From Micromonospora echinospora (GTDB taxonomy: Bacteria > Actinomycetota > Actinomycetes > Mycobacteriales > Micromonosporaceae): a stretch of 64,000 bases of DNA. The translations under genes were made by a program, and so were the position numbers. The notes beneath the pieces were generated by a model. The model was not told the DNA's origin. It made no database searches and saw only the letters and a program-made list of their open reading frames with translations. Below are positions 41,582 to 50,900 of this stretch, in pieces. Position 1 is the first letter of the stretch. The number at the start of each line of letters is the position of its first letter. Location: the NCBI RefSeq assembly GCF_014203425.1, contig NZ_JACHJC010000001.1:4676001-4740000 (forward strand), read 5' to 3'.

Positions 41582-42295
41582 TCACTCGGTGAACTCGCAG
41601 AAGGACAGCACCCTGTCGAACCGCCGGGCGGCGAGGTCGTCGTGGCGGATCAGGAACCGCGCGTTGACGTACTCCTCGTCCGGTACGCCGAACTGGGCCA
41701 ACGGCACCCATTCGCGCATCACCCGCTGCTGTTCCTCGTACTGGGCCACCATCCGCTCCGCGCGGGGCAGGGACCTCGCCTGCCGCTGCCGCTCCTTGTC
41801 CATCATGATCACCTCGGGCGGGTCCTGCGCCGAGATGGTGTAGCCGCCGACGAAGACGTCTTCCGGCAGCGACCACTGGCGCTCTGGCCAGAGCTGCTCG
41901 AGCAGCGCGCTCATCTCCTTGCGGTGCGGCATGTCGCGCAGGAGCTGGATCTGGGTGGCGCTCAGCCAGTTCTCCGAGCGGTCGAGCCAGTCCGGCAGTT
42001 CCGCCTGGAGACCGGCGTACATCTCGTGCTCGGGGGCGAGGAACGGTTCCAGATCGGTTCCGGTCGGTACGACGTACTCACCGTCCATCGTCTCGGCGCC
42101 GGCCGGGACGTACACGACCCGTGCGAACTCCTGCTCGGCCTCGATGCCGCAGGCGTCCAGTGCGCTCTCCTGGTCGAGGAAGAACAGCAGCGTGCCGTCG
42201 GCCGGCAGGGCGAGGTCGGGAACCCGGGGCAGCGCCGCGCAGTCGAGCCGGAGCAGGAACGGCAACGGGAAACCCTCCGACCCACCGTCCGACAT
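41582..42295 (-). CDS. DUF1963 (YwqG-like) protein
   Basis: 237 residues. PLPFLLRLDCAALP at the start, GTLLFFLDQESA and the C-terminal WVPLAQFG with RFLIRHDDLAARRFDRVLSFCE fit the DUF1963/YwqG family, whose role is unknown. Compared with the family the N-terminus looks short, starting directly at the first core strand. It begins 25 bases after the GH26 stop on the same strand, so it may be read-through from that operon, though its function gives no link. Confidence 0.7.
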   Translation of the reverse strand: MSDGGSEGFPLPFLLRLDCAALPRVPDLALPADGTLLFFLDQESALDACGIEAEQEFARVVYVPAGAETMDGEYVVPTGTDLEPFLAPEHEMYAGLQAELPDWLDRSENWLSATQIQLLRDMPHRKEMSALLEQLWPERQWSLPEDVFVGGYTISAQDPPEVIMMDKERQRQARSLPRAERMVAQYEEQQRVMREWVPLAQFGVPDEEYVNARFLIRHDDLAARRFDRVLSFCEFTE

Positions 42296-42320
42296 GGAGT
42301 GTGTCCGGCGCGGGACGGGG

Positions 42321-43454
42321 TCACGGCCCGGCGCGCGGCCTCGACGCCGCCGACCAGGTCACGTCGTAGCGCTCGCCGGCCACCGCCTCGGCGAACGCGG
42401 CCGCCGCGGCGGGCGCGCCGGCGATGCGCCAGTCCTGCTCCTTGTCCACCTCGAACCAGATCAGCCCGATCAGGTCCGGGTAACGGGGCAGCGAGCCGAA
42501 CGTCTCCCGGATCCACCGGGCCTTGCGTCCGGCGGTGTCGGCGGCGCCGGTCTCGGTGACCACAAGCGGCTTGCGGGTGACCTTGCGGATCTCGGCGATC
42601 GTCGGACCGAAGATCTGGTCGAACGACCAGTACGTCTTGGTGAACGCGCCGGTGCCGTAGTAGCCGGTGACGCCGACCCAGTCGACGTAGTCGTCACCCG
42701 GGTAGAGCCCGGTCAGCCCGGCGGTCGTCTTGTCCCAGCGGGCGTTCGGGCTCCACACCCAGGTGACGTTCGTGGCCCCGGCCCGGGCGAACAGGTCGTG
42801 CACGTGCCGCCAGGCCCGCACGTAGTCGCCGGGGCGGTTGCCGTTGGCCCGCTCGCACCACGGATACCAGTCGCCGTTCATCTCGTGCGCGAAGCGGATC
42901 GCGACCGGGTAGCCGAGCGACCGGACCCCCTCGGCCCAGGACCGCAGGTGGGCGTCGAAGTCGCCGCGTGCGATCCGGTCCAGCCGGTAGTCCGGCTGGG
43001 TGGCCCGGAGCCGGTCGATCTGCCGGACCGCCAGGCCGGTGCGCCGGGCCGCCAGGTCGATGCTGTAATCCCACGGCTCCCAGCCGAGCATGGGCATCAT
43101 GCCCCGGTCGGCGATCCGGTCGAACAGGCTCCGGTCGAACTCGGCCGACACCCAGTCGGCGCCGAAGAGCATCACCTGCGGCGACCGCCCGGCCGCCTCG
43201 ACGAACCGGTCGACCGTCGCGAAGTCGTGCGGTCCCTTGTCGGTCATCACCCCGAAGAACGCCTGTCCGGCCGGGGGGAACAGGCCGCCACCCGGCGCGT
43301 CGGCGCTCGCCTGCGGCGTCGCCGGGACGCGACCGTGCGCCGACGCGCCCGTGCCCGGGTCGCGCCACGCGCCGGGCGCCACCACGAAGGCGTACGCGAG
43401 CAGCAGCAACCCGGCCAGCGCGAGGCCCACCCGGGGCGCGGTCGGCCTCAGCAC
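42321..43454 (-). CDS. Membrane-anchored glycoside hydrolase, GH26-like
   Basis: 377 residues from a GTG that overlaps the GT2 stop by seven bases. A single N-terminal membrane anchor (about 8-28) is followed by a Pro/Ala linker and a (beta/alpha)8 barrel. The acid/base Glu is in RFAHEMNGDWYPWC (about 190) and the nucleophile Glu in LVVTETGA (about 298), both typical of GH26 (beta-mannanase or related beta-glucanase). Coupling to a cellulose-synthase-like transferase suggests it edits or releases the polymer, as BcsZ does for cellulose (inference). Confidence 0.82.
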   Translation of the reverse strand: MLRPTAPRVGLALAGLLLLAYAFVVAPGAWRDPGTGASAHGRVPATPQASADAPGGGLFPPAGQAFFGVMTDKGPHDFATVDRFVEAAGRSPQVMLFGADWVSAEFDRSLFDRIADRGMMPMLGWEPWDYSIDLAARRTGLAVRQIDRLRATQPDYRLDRIARGDFDAHLRSWAEGVRSLGYPVAIRFAHEMNGDWYPWCERANGNRPGDYVRAWRHVHDLFARAGATNVTWVWSPNARWDKTTAGLTGLYPGDDYVDWVGVTGYYGTGAFTKTYWSFDQIFGPTIAEIRKVTRKPLVVTETGAADTAGRKARWIRETFGSLPRYPDLIGLIWFEVDKEQDWRIAGAPAAAAAFAEAVAGERYDVTWSAASRPRAGP

Positions 43455-45316
43455 GGGACACCGCCCTCAGCCGCCGCCCGCGCCGCCGCCGGCTGCTTTC
43501 GCGCCGCCTCCGCCGAGCGGTGCCGGCGGGCCCGCAGGCTCTCCGCCCAGGAGATCAGCGGCGGGGCGAGGCCGGTCAGCATCGTCAGCGCCGGCCAGAC
43601 CCGCAGCAGCGGGTAGTCGTGACCGAGCGCGAAGCTCACCGCGAGCAGCCCGGCCGCGGCGAGCGCCCAGCACAGGTGCAGCCGGAACGTGCGCAGGGAC
43701 TCGACGGTGCGCAGCGCCCCCTTGGCGGTCACCACGAAACCGAGCCGGCGGCGCAGCAGCGCGCCGGCCGCCGCGGCCACGTAGACCGGCCCGGCGAACA
43801 GGGCGAGCGCCATGCCGGCCATGCCCACCTCCTCGCGTTCGTGCGGGGCGATGTTGAAGCGGCGCAGCCAGAGCCAGAGCAGGAACCAGGTGCCGACGGT
43901 GGTGCCCCACAGCGTCGCCCACACCTGCGGGTCGAGCCGGCCGGCGTCCACGCCGGTCAGCAGGTAGAGCGCGGTGGCGGCGTTGCCCAGCAGCAGGCTC
44001 ACCGCGACGCTCGGGTAGTAGAACTGGAGCAGGCGGTACTGCCAGCGACGGCGGCCGGGCAGCGTACGCGGCGTACGCATCTCGCGCCGGAGCAGGATCT
44101 CGCAGATGCCGGCGGCCCAGCGCTTCTGCTGGTTGAAGTAGTCCGCCCAGGAGGTCGGCCCCTCACCGAGCGCCACCACGTCGGGGGTGTAGACGCCCTT
44201 CCAGCGGCGCCCGGTGGCCGGGTTGACGGCGGCGTGCACCCGGATGCTGGTGAGGTGGTCCTCGATGATCGAGTCCTGGTAGCCGCCGATGGTCCGCCAG
44301 GCCGCCGGGCGGTAGAGGTGCCCGGTGCCGGTGAGCAGCGGCGCGTCCAGGCCGTTGCCGCCCCGGGCGATCAGACCGTTGTAGAGGTACTGCTGCACCG
44401 AGGCGCCGTGGGCGACGAAGTTCTGGTGCATGTTGCCGTACACCTGGGGCGTCACCACGAACGCCACGTCCGGGTCGCGGAAGTAGCCGAGCGTGCGTTC
44501 CAGGAAGTTCGGCAGCGGCACGTGGTCCGGGTCCACGTTCGCGACCACGTCGTAGCGGTGCTCGTGCTCGGCCCGCCAGGCGTTGTGGTTGCCGGACTTG
44601 GTCCGGGCCCGGAACTCGCCGCCGGGCTGGTTGTACTCGGGCCGGCCCTTGCGGGTGAAGTGGCGTACGCCCAGCCGGTCGGCCATCGCCCGCACCGCCG
44701 GGTCGTCGCCCTCGTCGAGGATCCACACGTCGACGTGCCCGCAGTAGACGATCTCCCGGAGCCGGCGCAGCGTGCGCTCCGCGACGTCCAGCGGCTCCTT
44801 GCTCGGCACGATGGTGGTGAGCAGCGCGACCCGCAGGCCGACCGGCGGGTCGACCGGCACCGGGTCCCGGGCGTGGAAGGCGAAGACCCACACCACCACG
44901 TTCTGCGCCAGGCGGATCAGCTCGACGCCGACGACGACGCAGAACGCGAGCCGGGCGGCGGCGGTCTGCCAGCCGCCGAGCCCGACGACGCCGGGGCCGG
45001 GCACGTGCTGCGGCAGCAGCAGCCAGCCGACGAAGACCAGCCCGGCGGCGCTGTTGACGAGCACCAGCAGCGTCAGCATCACCCGCGCGGCCACCGAGGC
45101 GGTGGGGCGGAACTCGACCGCCGCGTCCGGGCCGCGAGGCGGGCGCAGCGGACCGGCGACGGCGCCGCACCGGGCGTACGCCAGGCGGGCGCTGACGTTG
45201 CGCTGCCGGCGGTCCGGATCGGCGGGCGCCCCGGGCGGGACGGGCGCGGTCGGGCGGTCGCCCGGCGTCCCGGCCGTCGTGGCGCGGGACGGGCGTGTAT
45301 CGGCGGCGACGGCCAC
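43448..45316 (-). CDS. Cellulose-synthase-like glycosyltransferase family 2
   Basis: 622 residues. Two N-terminal and about five C-terminal membrane segments enclose a GT2 domain with VWILDEGDD, NVDPDHVPLPNFL, IIEDHLTSIRVH and the QQKRW motif (QxxRW), the full set for a processive beta-glycan synthase. The gapped aspartates are all present. There is no PilZ domain in the chain. The gene is first in a short unit with the GH26 gene; the GT39-like gene lies 104 bases upstream. Polymer type cannot be read from sequence; beta-glucan or mannan is plausible. Confidence 0.88.
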   Translation of the reverse strand: MAVAADTRPSRATTAGTPGDRPTAPVPPGAPADPDRRQRNVSARLAYARCGAVAGPLRPPRGPDAAVEFRPTASVAARVMLTLLVLVNSAAGLVFVGWLLLPQHVPGPGVVGLGGWQTAAARLAFCVVVGVELIRLAQNVVVWVFAFHARDPVPVDPPVGLRVALLTTIVPSKEPLDVAERTLRRLREIVYCGHVDVWILDEGDDPAVRAMADRLGVRHFTRKGRPEYNQPGGEFRARTKSGNHNAWRAEHEHRYDVVANVDPDHVPLPNFLERTLGYFRDPDVAFVVTPQVYGNMHQNFVAHGASVQQYLYNGLIARGGNGLDAPLLTGTGHLYRPAAWRTIGGYQDSIIEDHLTSIRVHAAVNPATGRRWKGVYTPDVVALGEGPTSWADYFNQQKRWAAGICEILLRREMRTPRTLPGRRRWQYRLLQFYYPSVAVSLLLGNAATALYLLTGVDAGRLDPQVWATLWGTTVGTWFLLWLWLRRFNIAPHEREEVGMAGMALALFAGPVYVAAAAGALLRRRLGFVVTAKGALRTVESLRTFRLHLCWALAAAGLLAVSFALGHDYPLLRVWPALTMLTGLAPPLISWAESLRARRHRSAEAARKQPAAARAAAEGGVPC

Positions 45317-45420
45317 GTTTCCCCCATGGTCTGATTCGGCTCAGGAGCCGCCCGAATGCTAAGCCGACAAACAACCGTAAAAGGAGCGAATCACGCAGAG
45401 ATCGCCCGTTCGTCGACCGG

Positions 45421-46524
45421 TCACGACGGAAGCTGGGCCGCCACCCCGAGCACCACGACGAGCGCCAGCACGGCGACGGCCACGGCGGCGCGCGCCCGGG
45501 ACAGGGCGACCCCGCCGAGCACCGCCCAGGCCGGCGCCGTGAACAGCAGGTTCACCGCCGACCAGACCGGCACGGCCTGCGCCAGCGCCAGCAGCGCGAG
45601 CGCCGGCACCAGCGCCCAGGCGGTGCAGATCGCGGCGGCGTACCGCAGCGGCAGGCTGAACAGGGCCAGCCCGGCCAGCACGCCACCGAGCGCGGCGACG
45701 CCGAACAGCTCTCCGGGCGTGGCCGCCAGCACGGCGGCGCCGGATCGCACACCGGACGCCAGGTGCCCGCCGCCGCGCAGACCCGCGCCGAGCAGCGCGG
45801 CGACCGGGAGCAGCCCGAGGGCCACGGCGGCCAGCCAGCGGACGGCGGCGCGGCGACGGAACGCCAGCACGACCCAGCCGTGCGCGGCGAGCAGCAGCAA
45901 CGCCACCGGCTGGCACAGGCCGAGCAGCAGCACCGCGCCCGCGTAGGGCACGAGCCGCCGCGGACCCGGCCGGTCGAGCGCGGGCACCAGCAGCCAGGTG
46001 GCGAGCACGGCGGCGAACACCGCCAGGGCGTACGGCTGCGCCTCCTGCGCGTACCGGGCCGAGGTCGGCAGCACCGCGAAGATCATGCCGGCGAGCAGGC
46101 CGGCGGCGGGCGTGGCGATCCGGGCGGCGAGCGCGCCGACGAGCGCCGCGGCTCCCACAATGGCCAGCAGCGACGGTACGCGCAGCGCGAGGTCCGCCGA
46201 GCCGAACAGCTCCGCCCAGCCGCGCAGGAGCAGGTGGTACGGCCCGAGTGCGACGTCGTCGCCGGTGAGCCCGATCCCCTGCCGGGGCGACGTCGCCGCC
46301 CGGCGGGCCGCCAGCTCTGCGGCGCTCAGTCCCGACGTCGTGATCCGGACGGCGCCGAGCGCGGCGGCCAGGGCCGCCGGCAGCAGCCACGCCGCGATCC
46401 GCCACCGCCTCACGGCGGCGGTCGCGGCGCGGGCGGTTGGACGGCGCGGACGGTCCTCGCCCCACGGGTCCTCGATCGCGGCATCCCCGATCCGGGGCAG
46501 GACCATGGTGTCCGCGTCCATCAT
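45421..46524 (-). CDS. GT39-like polytopic glycosyltransferase
   Basis: 367 residues with about ten hydrophobic segments. GPYHLLLRGWAELFGSADLALRVPSLLA (about 92-120) and SARYAQEAQPYALAVFAAVLATW correspond to the ArnT/PMT-like pattern. The acidic residues expected in the first loop (usually DE or DD near residue 60) are present only loosely, as SAAEL and GDDVA, so catalysis is uncertain. It lies directly upstream of the GT2-GH26 pair on the same strand. Confidence 0.7.
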   Translation of the reverse strand: MMDADTMVLPRIGDAAIEDPWGEDRPRRPTARAATAAVRRWRIAAWLLPAALAAALGAVRITTSGLSAAELAARRAATSPRQGIGLTGDDVALGPYHLLLRGWAELFGSADLALRVPSLLAIVGAAALVGALAARIATPAAGLLAGMIFAVLPTSARYAQEAQPYALAVFAAVLATWLLVPALDRPGPRRLVPYAGAVLLLGLCQPVALLLLAAHGWVVLAFRRRAAVRWLAAVALGLLPVAALLGAGLRGGGHLASGVRSGAAVLAATPGELFGVAALGGVLAGLALFSLPLRYAAAICTAWALVPALALLALAQAVPVWSAVNLLFTAPAWAVLGGVALSRARAAVAVAVLALVVVLGVAAQLPS

Positions 46525-46561
46525 CGTGACTCACGCATCCCTGTGGGTGCCGGCGACCGGG

Positions 46562-46579
46562 ATCCAGCCAGGGCTGGAT
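46562..46579. promoter_or_regulatory. Operator-like palindrome upstream of the GT39-like gene
   Basis: ATCCAGCC-AG-GGCTGGAT, a perfect 8-bp inverted repeat 38 bases before the ATG, within an AT-richer 100-base region. Confidence 0.45.
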
Positions 46580-46634
46580 GACATCCTGGAAGCCTACTGA
46601 GCCAAATCCGACATAACGCCAATATGAGATGAAA

Positions 46635-46671
46635 GGGTCCGCCGCCCGCCCCGTGGACGACCGGCGGACCC
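46635..46671 (-). terminator. Terminator of the xylobiose-type operon
   Basis: GGGTCCGCCG (46635-46644) and CGGCGGACCC (46662-46671) form a 10-bp stem with a 17-base loop, starting 3 bases past the GH3 stop and followed on the minus strand by TTTCATCTCAT. Confidence 0.7.
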
Positions 46672-46674
46672 GGC

Positions 46675-48999
46675 TCAGCGGAGGTCGGTGGTCGTCCAGC
46701 GGGGCGAGGCGGCGGTGATCTCGACGGTGTCGCCGGTCAGCGTGGTCCGCGCCTGGACGTCCCGCCGGGCGCTCGTGCCCACCCAGACGTCGACCTCCCC
46801 GGGCTCCACCACACGGTTGAGCGCGCGGTCGGTGAAGGCCAGCCGCGTGGTCGGCACGGTCAGCTCGACGGTGACCGAGGCGCCCGGCTCCAGACGCACC
46901 CGCCGGTAGCCGAGCAGCTGCGCCACCGGCCGGGTCACCGAGGCGACCAGGTCGCGGCCGTAGAGCTGCACCACGTCGTCACCGGCGACCGCGCCGGTGT
47001 TTGTCACCCGCACCGACACCCGCAGCGCCCCGTCGACCGGCGCCTCGGCCGGCACGGTCAGGTCGCTGTACGTGAACGTGGTGTAGGACAGCCCGTGACC
47101 GAACGGCGCCACCGGCGTCGCCGGCAGGTTGGTGCCGTTCAGGCCCTCCCCCAGCTCCGGGTGCAGGTACGAGTACGGCTGCGCGCCGGCCGAGCCGGGC
47201 AGGGTGACCGGCAGCCGGCCGGACGGGTTGACCCGCCCGGAGAGCACACCCGCGATCGCGCCGGCGCCCTCCTCACCCGGGAAGAACGTCTGCACCACCG
47301 CGGCGCACCGGGACAGCGCCCAGCCCAGCGCGTACGGGCGGCCGGTGAGCAGCACCAGGACGACCGGGGTGCCGGTGTCCAGCACCGCCTCGACGAGCTG
47401 GCGCTGCACGCCGGGCAGCTCCAGGTCGTCCCGGTCGCAGCCCTCGCCCACGGTGCCGCGGCCGAACAGGCTGGCGTGGTCGCCGACCACGAGGACGGCC
47501 ACGTCGGCGGCGGACGCGGCGGCGACCGCCTCGTCGAAGCCGGACCGGTCCGCGGAGTCCACCTCGCAGCCCGCCGCGAAGGTGACCCGGTCGGCGCCGA
47601 ACTCGGCGCGCACGGCTTCGAGGACGGTCGGCACCTCGATGCCGGTCTCCACGCCCGGGTGGTGGGCCAGCACGTGGTTGAGGAACGAGTAGCAGCCGAA
47701 CAGCGCGCCCTGTCGGTCGGCGTTCGGGCCGACCACCGCCACCCGGCGGCCCGCCGGCAGCGGGAGCAGGCCCTCGTTGGCGACCAGGACGACCGACTCC
47801 TCGGCGAGCCGGCGCGCGATCGACCGGTGCTCCGGCGAGTCGAGGTCGACAGCGCCCGGCGGCTCGTCGTCGAACGTGGCGTCGAGCAGGCCGAGTTCCT
47901 GCTTCTGGCGCAGGACGCGCAGCACCGCCCGGTCGACCAGCGCCTCGTCGACAGTGCCGGCCCGCACCGACTCGGTCAGGGTCAGGAAGGCGTCGCCGGT
48001 GGGCAGTTCGATGTCCAGGCCCGCGGCCAGCGCCTGCGCCGCCGCGTCCGCGTTGTCGGCCGCGACGTGGTGCAGCAGGTTGAGGAAGGCGACACCGTAG
48101 TAGTCGGCCACCACCGTGCCGTCGAAGCCCCACCGCTCGCGCAGCAGGTCGGTGAGCATGGTCGGGTCGGCGGCGACCGGCACGCCGTCGATCTCGGCGT
48201 ACGAGTGCATGACACTGCGCGCGTCGCCGTCGCGGATCGCCATCTCGAACGGCGGCAGCAGCACGTCGGCGAGTTCCCGGGGACCGGCGTGCACCGGGCC
48301 GAAGTTGCGCCCGGCCCGTGAGGCGGAGTAGCCGGCGAAGTGCTTCAGCGTCGCGAGCACGCCCTGCGACTGGAGTCCACGCACGTACGAGGTGCCGATG
48401 GTGCCGACGAGGTACGGGTCCTCGGCGATGCACTCGTCGACCCGGCCCCAGCGCGGGTCCCGGATCACGTCGAGCACCGGGGACAGTCCCTGGTGGATGC
48501 CGAGCGCGCGCATCGAGGCCCCGATGGCCGCCGCCATCTCGGTGACGAGATCGGGGTCGAACGCGGCGCCCCAGGCCAGCGGCGTCGGGAAGGTGGCCGC
48601 CTTCCACGCCGACAGGCCGGTCAGGCACTCCTCGTGCACGATCGCCGGGATGCCCAGCCGCGTGCCGGTCACCAGCTCCCGCTGGAACCTCCACAGCCAG
48701 GCCGCGCGGGTCGCGGCGTCGACCGGGCGGGTGCCGTAGGCGCGGGTCAGGTGGCCCAGCCCGTGCCGGGAGAAGTCGTCCAGCCGGCCGGTGTCGGCGA
48801 ACTCGCCCTGCAGGGGCGCGACCGCCTCACCGTCCTCCTTCTCCCAGAACCCGACGATCTGCGCGACCTTCTCCTCGATCGTCATGCGACCGAGCAGTTC
48901 CCGTACGCGCGCGTCGGGGTCGTGCCCGTCCGGCCGGTCGTGGTCCGGACCCGCCTGAGCCGGCGCCGGGCCGTCCACCACCGCATGGACCTCTGTCAT
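46675..48999 (-). CDS. GH3 glycosidase, BxlA-like beta-xylosidase/beta-glucosidase
   Basis: 774 residues, no signal peptide, so intracellular. The N-terminal barrel holds the nucleophile Asp in TVVADYYGV (about 300) and the substrate-binding KHFAGY; the second domain has VLVVGDHASLFGRGTVGEGCDRDDLELPG, and a C-terminal fibronectin-III-like domain follows (DGALRVSVRVTNTGAVAGDDVVQLY). The start at 48999 is preferred over a GTG five codons upstream. Fourth gene after the importer, matching bxlA of bxlREFGA loci. Xylobiose is the likely substrate, but cello-oligosaccharides are possible. Confidence 0.9.
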   Translation of the reverse strand: MTEVHAVVDGPAPAQAGPDHDRPDGHDPDARVRELLGRMTIEEKVAQIVGFWEKEDGEAVAPLQGEFADTGRLDDFSRHGLGHLTRAYGTRPVDAATRAAWLWRFQRELVTGTRLGIPAIVHEECLTGLSAWKAATFPTPLAWGAAFDPDLVTEMAAAIGASMRALGIHQGLSPVLDVIRDPRWGRVDECIAEDPYLVGTIGTSYVRGLQSQGVLATLKHFAGYSASRAGRNFGPVHAGPRELADVLLPPFEMAIRDGDARSVMHSYAEIDGVPVAADPTMLTDLLRERWGFDGTVVADYYGVAFLNLLHHVAADNADAAAQALAAGLDIELPTGDAFLTLTESVRAGTVDEALVDRAVLRVLRQKQELGLLDATFDDEPPGAVDLDSPEHRSIARRLAEESVVLVANEGLLPLPAGRRVAVVGPNADRQGALFGCYSFLNHVLAHHPGVETGIEVPTVLEAVRAEFGADRVTFAAGCEVDSADRSGFDEAVAAASAADVAVLVVGDHASLFGRGTVGEGCDRDDLELPGVQRQLVEAVLDTGTPVVLVLLTGRPYALGWALSRCAAVVQTFFPGEEGAGAIAGVLSGRVNPSGRLPVTLPGSAGAQPYSYLHPELGEGLNGTNLPATPVAPFGHGLSYTTFTYSDLTVPAEAPVDGALRVSVRVTNTGAVAGDDVVQLYGRDLVASVTRPVAQLLGYRRVRLEPGASVTVELTVPTTRLAFTDRALNRVVEPGEVDVWVGTSARRDVQARTTLTGDTVEITAASPRWTTTDLR

Positions 49000-49038
49000 G
49001 GTGTGCCTTTCCACTGGTTGTGCTGGTACCGCTGCCGC

Positions 49039-49905
49039 TCAGCCCTTGACCGCGCCCTGGAGGCCCCCGACGATCTGCTTCTCCGCCAGGGTGAAGAACA
49101 GCAGCGCCGGCAACATCGCCAGCGACGTGAAGGCGAGGACGCCGGCGGTGTCGGTGGTGTACTGGCTGGAGAAGTTCTGCACGCCCAGCGGCAGGGTGTG
49201 CAGGTTGACGTCCCCGAGGACGAGCAGCGGCAGGAGGAACGCGTTCCAGCTCGCCACGAACGCGAGGATGCCGACGGTGACGATCGCGGGCCGCGACAGC
49301 GGCAGCACGATCCGCCAGAGGAAGCCGAGCCGGCCGGCGCCGTCGATGGCGGCCGCGTCCTCCAGCTCCCGCGGGATGGCCGACAGGAACGGCCGCAGGA
49401 TGACGATGGTGAGCGGCAGCGAGAACGCCACCTGCGGGAGGATCACCGCGTAGTAGGAGTTGATCAGGCTCAGGTCACGCAGCAGGAGGTAGAGCGGCAG
49501 GATCGCCGCCCCGGCCGGGAAGAGCAGACCGAGCGTGAAGAAGGTGTAGAGCCACTCACGTCCCCGGAACGAGTACCGGGCGAGCACGAACGCGGCGGCC
49601 ATGCCGAGCACCACCACGCCGAGCGTGGTGCCGAGAGCGATCACCGCGCTGTTGAACGCCTGCCGCCAGAAGTCGCTCTGCGTCAGCACCCGGTAGTAGT
49701 TGTCCCAGACCCACGGGTCGGGCAGGCCGGCGGGATCGTTCACGATCTGCGGCGTGGTTCGGAAGCCACCGACGATGACGTAGACGACCGGGGCGATCGA
49801 CACGGCCGCGACCGCGAGCGCGATCGCGTACGTCAGCGGCGAGCTCCACTGCACCGGGCGGCGCCCGGCCGAGGGGGCGGGTGCGGAGTTCACGGCCACT
49901 GTCAC
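49039..49905 (-). CDS. Disaccharide ABC importer, permease (BxlG/MalG-like)
   Basis: 288 residues from a GTG overlapping the upstream gene. Six membrane segments; the EAA loop reads LEDAAAIDGAGRLGFLWRIVLPLSRPAI, and the protein ends EKQIVGGLQGAVKG, as MalG-type subunits do. Followed after 39 bases by the GH3 gene, consistent with uptake then hydrolysis of the same sugar. Confidence 0.92.
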   Translation of the reverse strand: MTVAVNSAPAPSAGRRPVQWSSPLTYAIALAVAAVSIAPVVYVIVGGFRTTPQIVNDPAGLPDPWVWDNYYRVLTQSDFWRQAFNSAVIALGTTLGVVVLGMAAAFVLARYSFRGREWLYTFFTLGLLFPAGAAILPLYLLLRDLSLINSYYAVILPQVAFSLPLTIVILRPFLSAIPRELEDAAAIDGAGRLGFLWRIVLPLSRPAIVTVGILAFVASWNAFLLPLLVLGDVNLHTLPLGVQNFSSQYTTDTAGVLAFTSLAMLPALLFFTLAEKQIVGGLQGAVKG

Positions 49906-50900
49906 TTCCCCTTCCGGGTGATGGCGCCCTCGATGTCACGGCTGAGCAGGAACCGCTGGAACAGCAGCGCCGCCACGAACGAGATGGCGAACAGGATCAC
50001 GGCGACGGCGTTGCCGTAGCCCCACAGCCGGGCGAAGAAGCCGTTGTCCACCATGTACGTCGCCATGGTGGCCGAGGCGCCGAGCGACCGCACCGCGGGC
50101 ACGGAGGTCACCCAGACCATGTCGAAGACCTGCAACGAGCCGATCATCGACAGGAACATCCAGATCCGGATGGTGGGGCCGAGCAGCGGCAACGTGACGT
50201 GACGCTGGATCTGCCACCAGCTCGCGCCGTCGATCTCGGCGGCCTCGTTCAGCTCGGGCGGCACGTTCGACAGGCCGGCGAGCAGCAGGATGATGGCGAA
50301 GCCGACGTACTTCCAGGTGAGGACGAACAGCAGGGTCCAGATGACCACGTCGAGGTCGGCCAGCCACGCCTGCACCAGCCCGCCCAGCCCCACCGACCGC
50401 AGCAGCGCGTCGAGCGTGCCGCCGTCGGTCAGGATCAGCTTCCACATGATGCCGACGGTGACCTCGGCGAGCACGTACGGCACGAAGACCAGGAGGCGGA
50501 ACGCGGAGCGCCCGCGGAAGCGGCGGTTGAGCAGCAGGGCGATGCCGAGCGCGACGGGAGCCTGGATGAGCAGCGACCCGAAGACGATGATGGCGTTGTT
50601 GCGCAGCGCGTCGAGGAAGATCGGGTCCTGGAACGCGAGCGTGTAGTTACGGAAGCCGACGTACTCGGTGGGCGGCCCGACCCCGCGCCAGCGGAACAGG
50701 CTGTAGTAGAACGCGAAGCCCATCGGCACCAGCACGAACAGCACGTAGATGAGGACCGCCGGCGTGGTCAGCCCGATGATCTCGTACCACTTGCGGCGGG
50801 TCTCGGCGCGGCGTGAGGCGGCTCGTGCGCCGGGCCGGAGGCCCGCCGGCGGCGCGAGAGCGCCGCCGGCGGGCGTACGGGTCTGCGATGCGGACGTCAC
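49902..50900 (-). CDS. Disaccharide ABC importer, permease (BxlF/MalF-like)
   Basis: 332 residues from a GTG overlapping the binding-protein stop. A cytoplasmic N-terminal stretch of about 35 residues, rich in Ala and Arg, precedes six membrane segments. The EAA loop ELNEAAEIDGASWWQIQRHVTLPLLGPTI is intact. Coupled by four-base overlaps to both neighbours. No ATPase is encoded here, so a shared MsiK-type ATPase elsewhere in the genome is expected. Confidence 0.92.
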   Translation of the reverse strand: MTSASQTRTPAGGALAPPAGLRPGARAASRRAETRRKWYEIIGLTTPAVLIYVLFVLVPMGFAFYYSLFRWRGVGPPTEYVGFRNYTLAFQDPIFLDALRNNAIIVFGSLLIQAPVALGIALLLNRRFRGRSAFRLLVFVPYVLAEVTVGIMWKLILTDGGTLDALLRSVGLGGLVQAWLADLDVVIWTLLFVLTWKYVGFAIILLLAGLSNVPPELNEAAEIDGASWWQIQRHVTLPLLGPTIRIWMFLSMIGSLQVFDMVWVTSVPAVRSLGASATMATYMVDNGFFARLWGYGNAVAVILFAISFVAALLFQRFLLSRDIEGAITRKGK

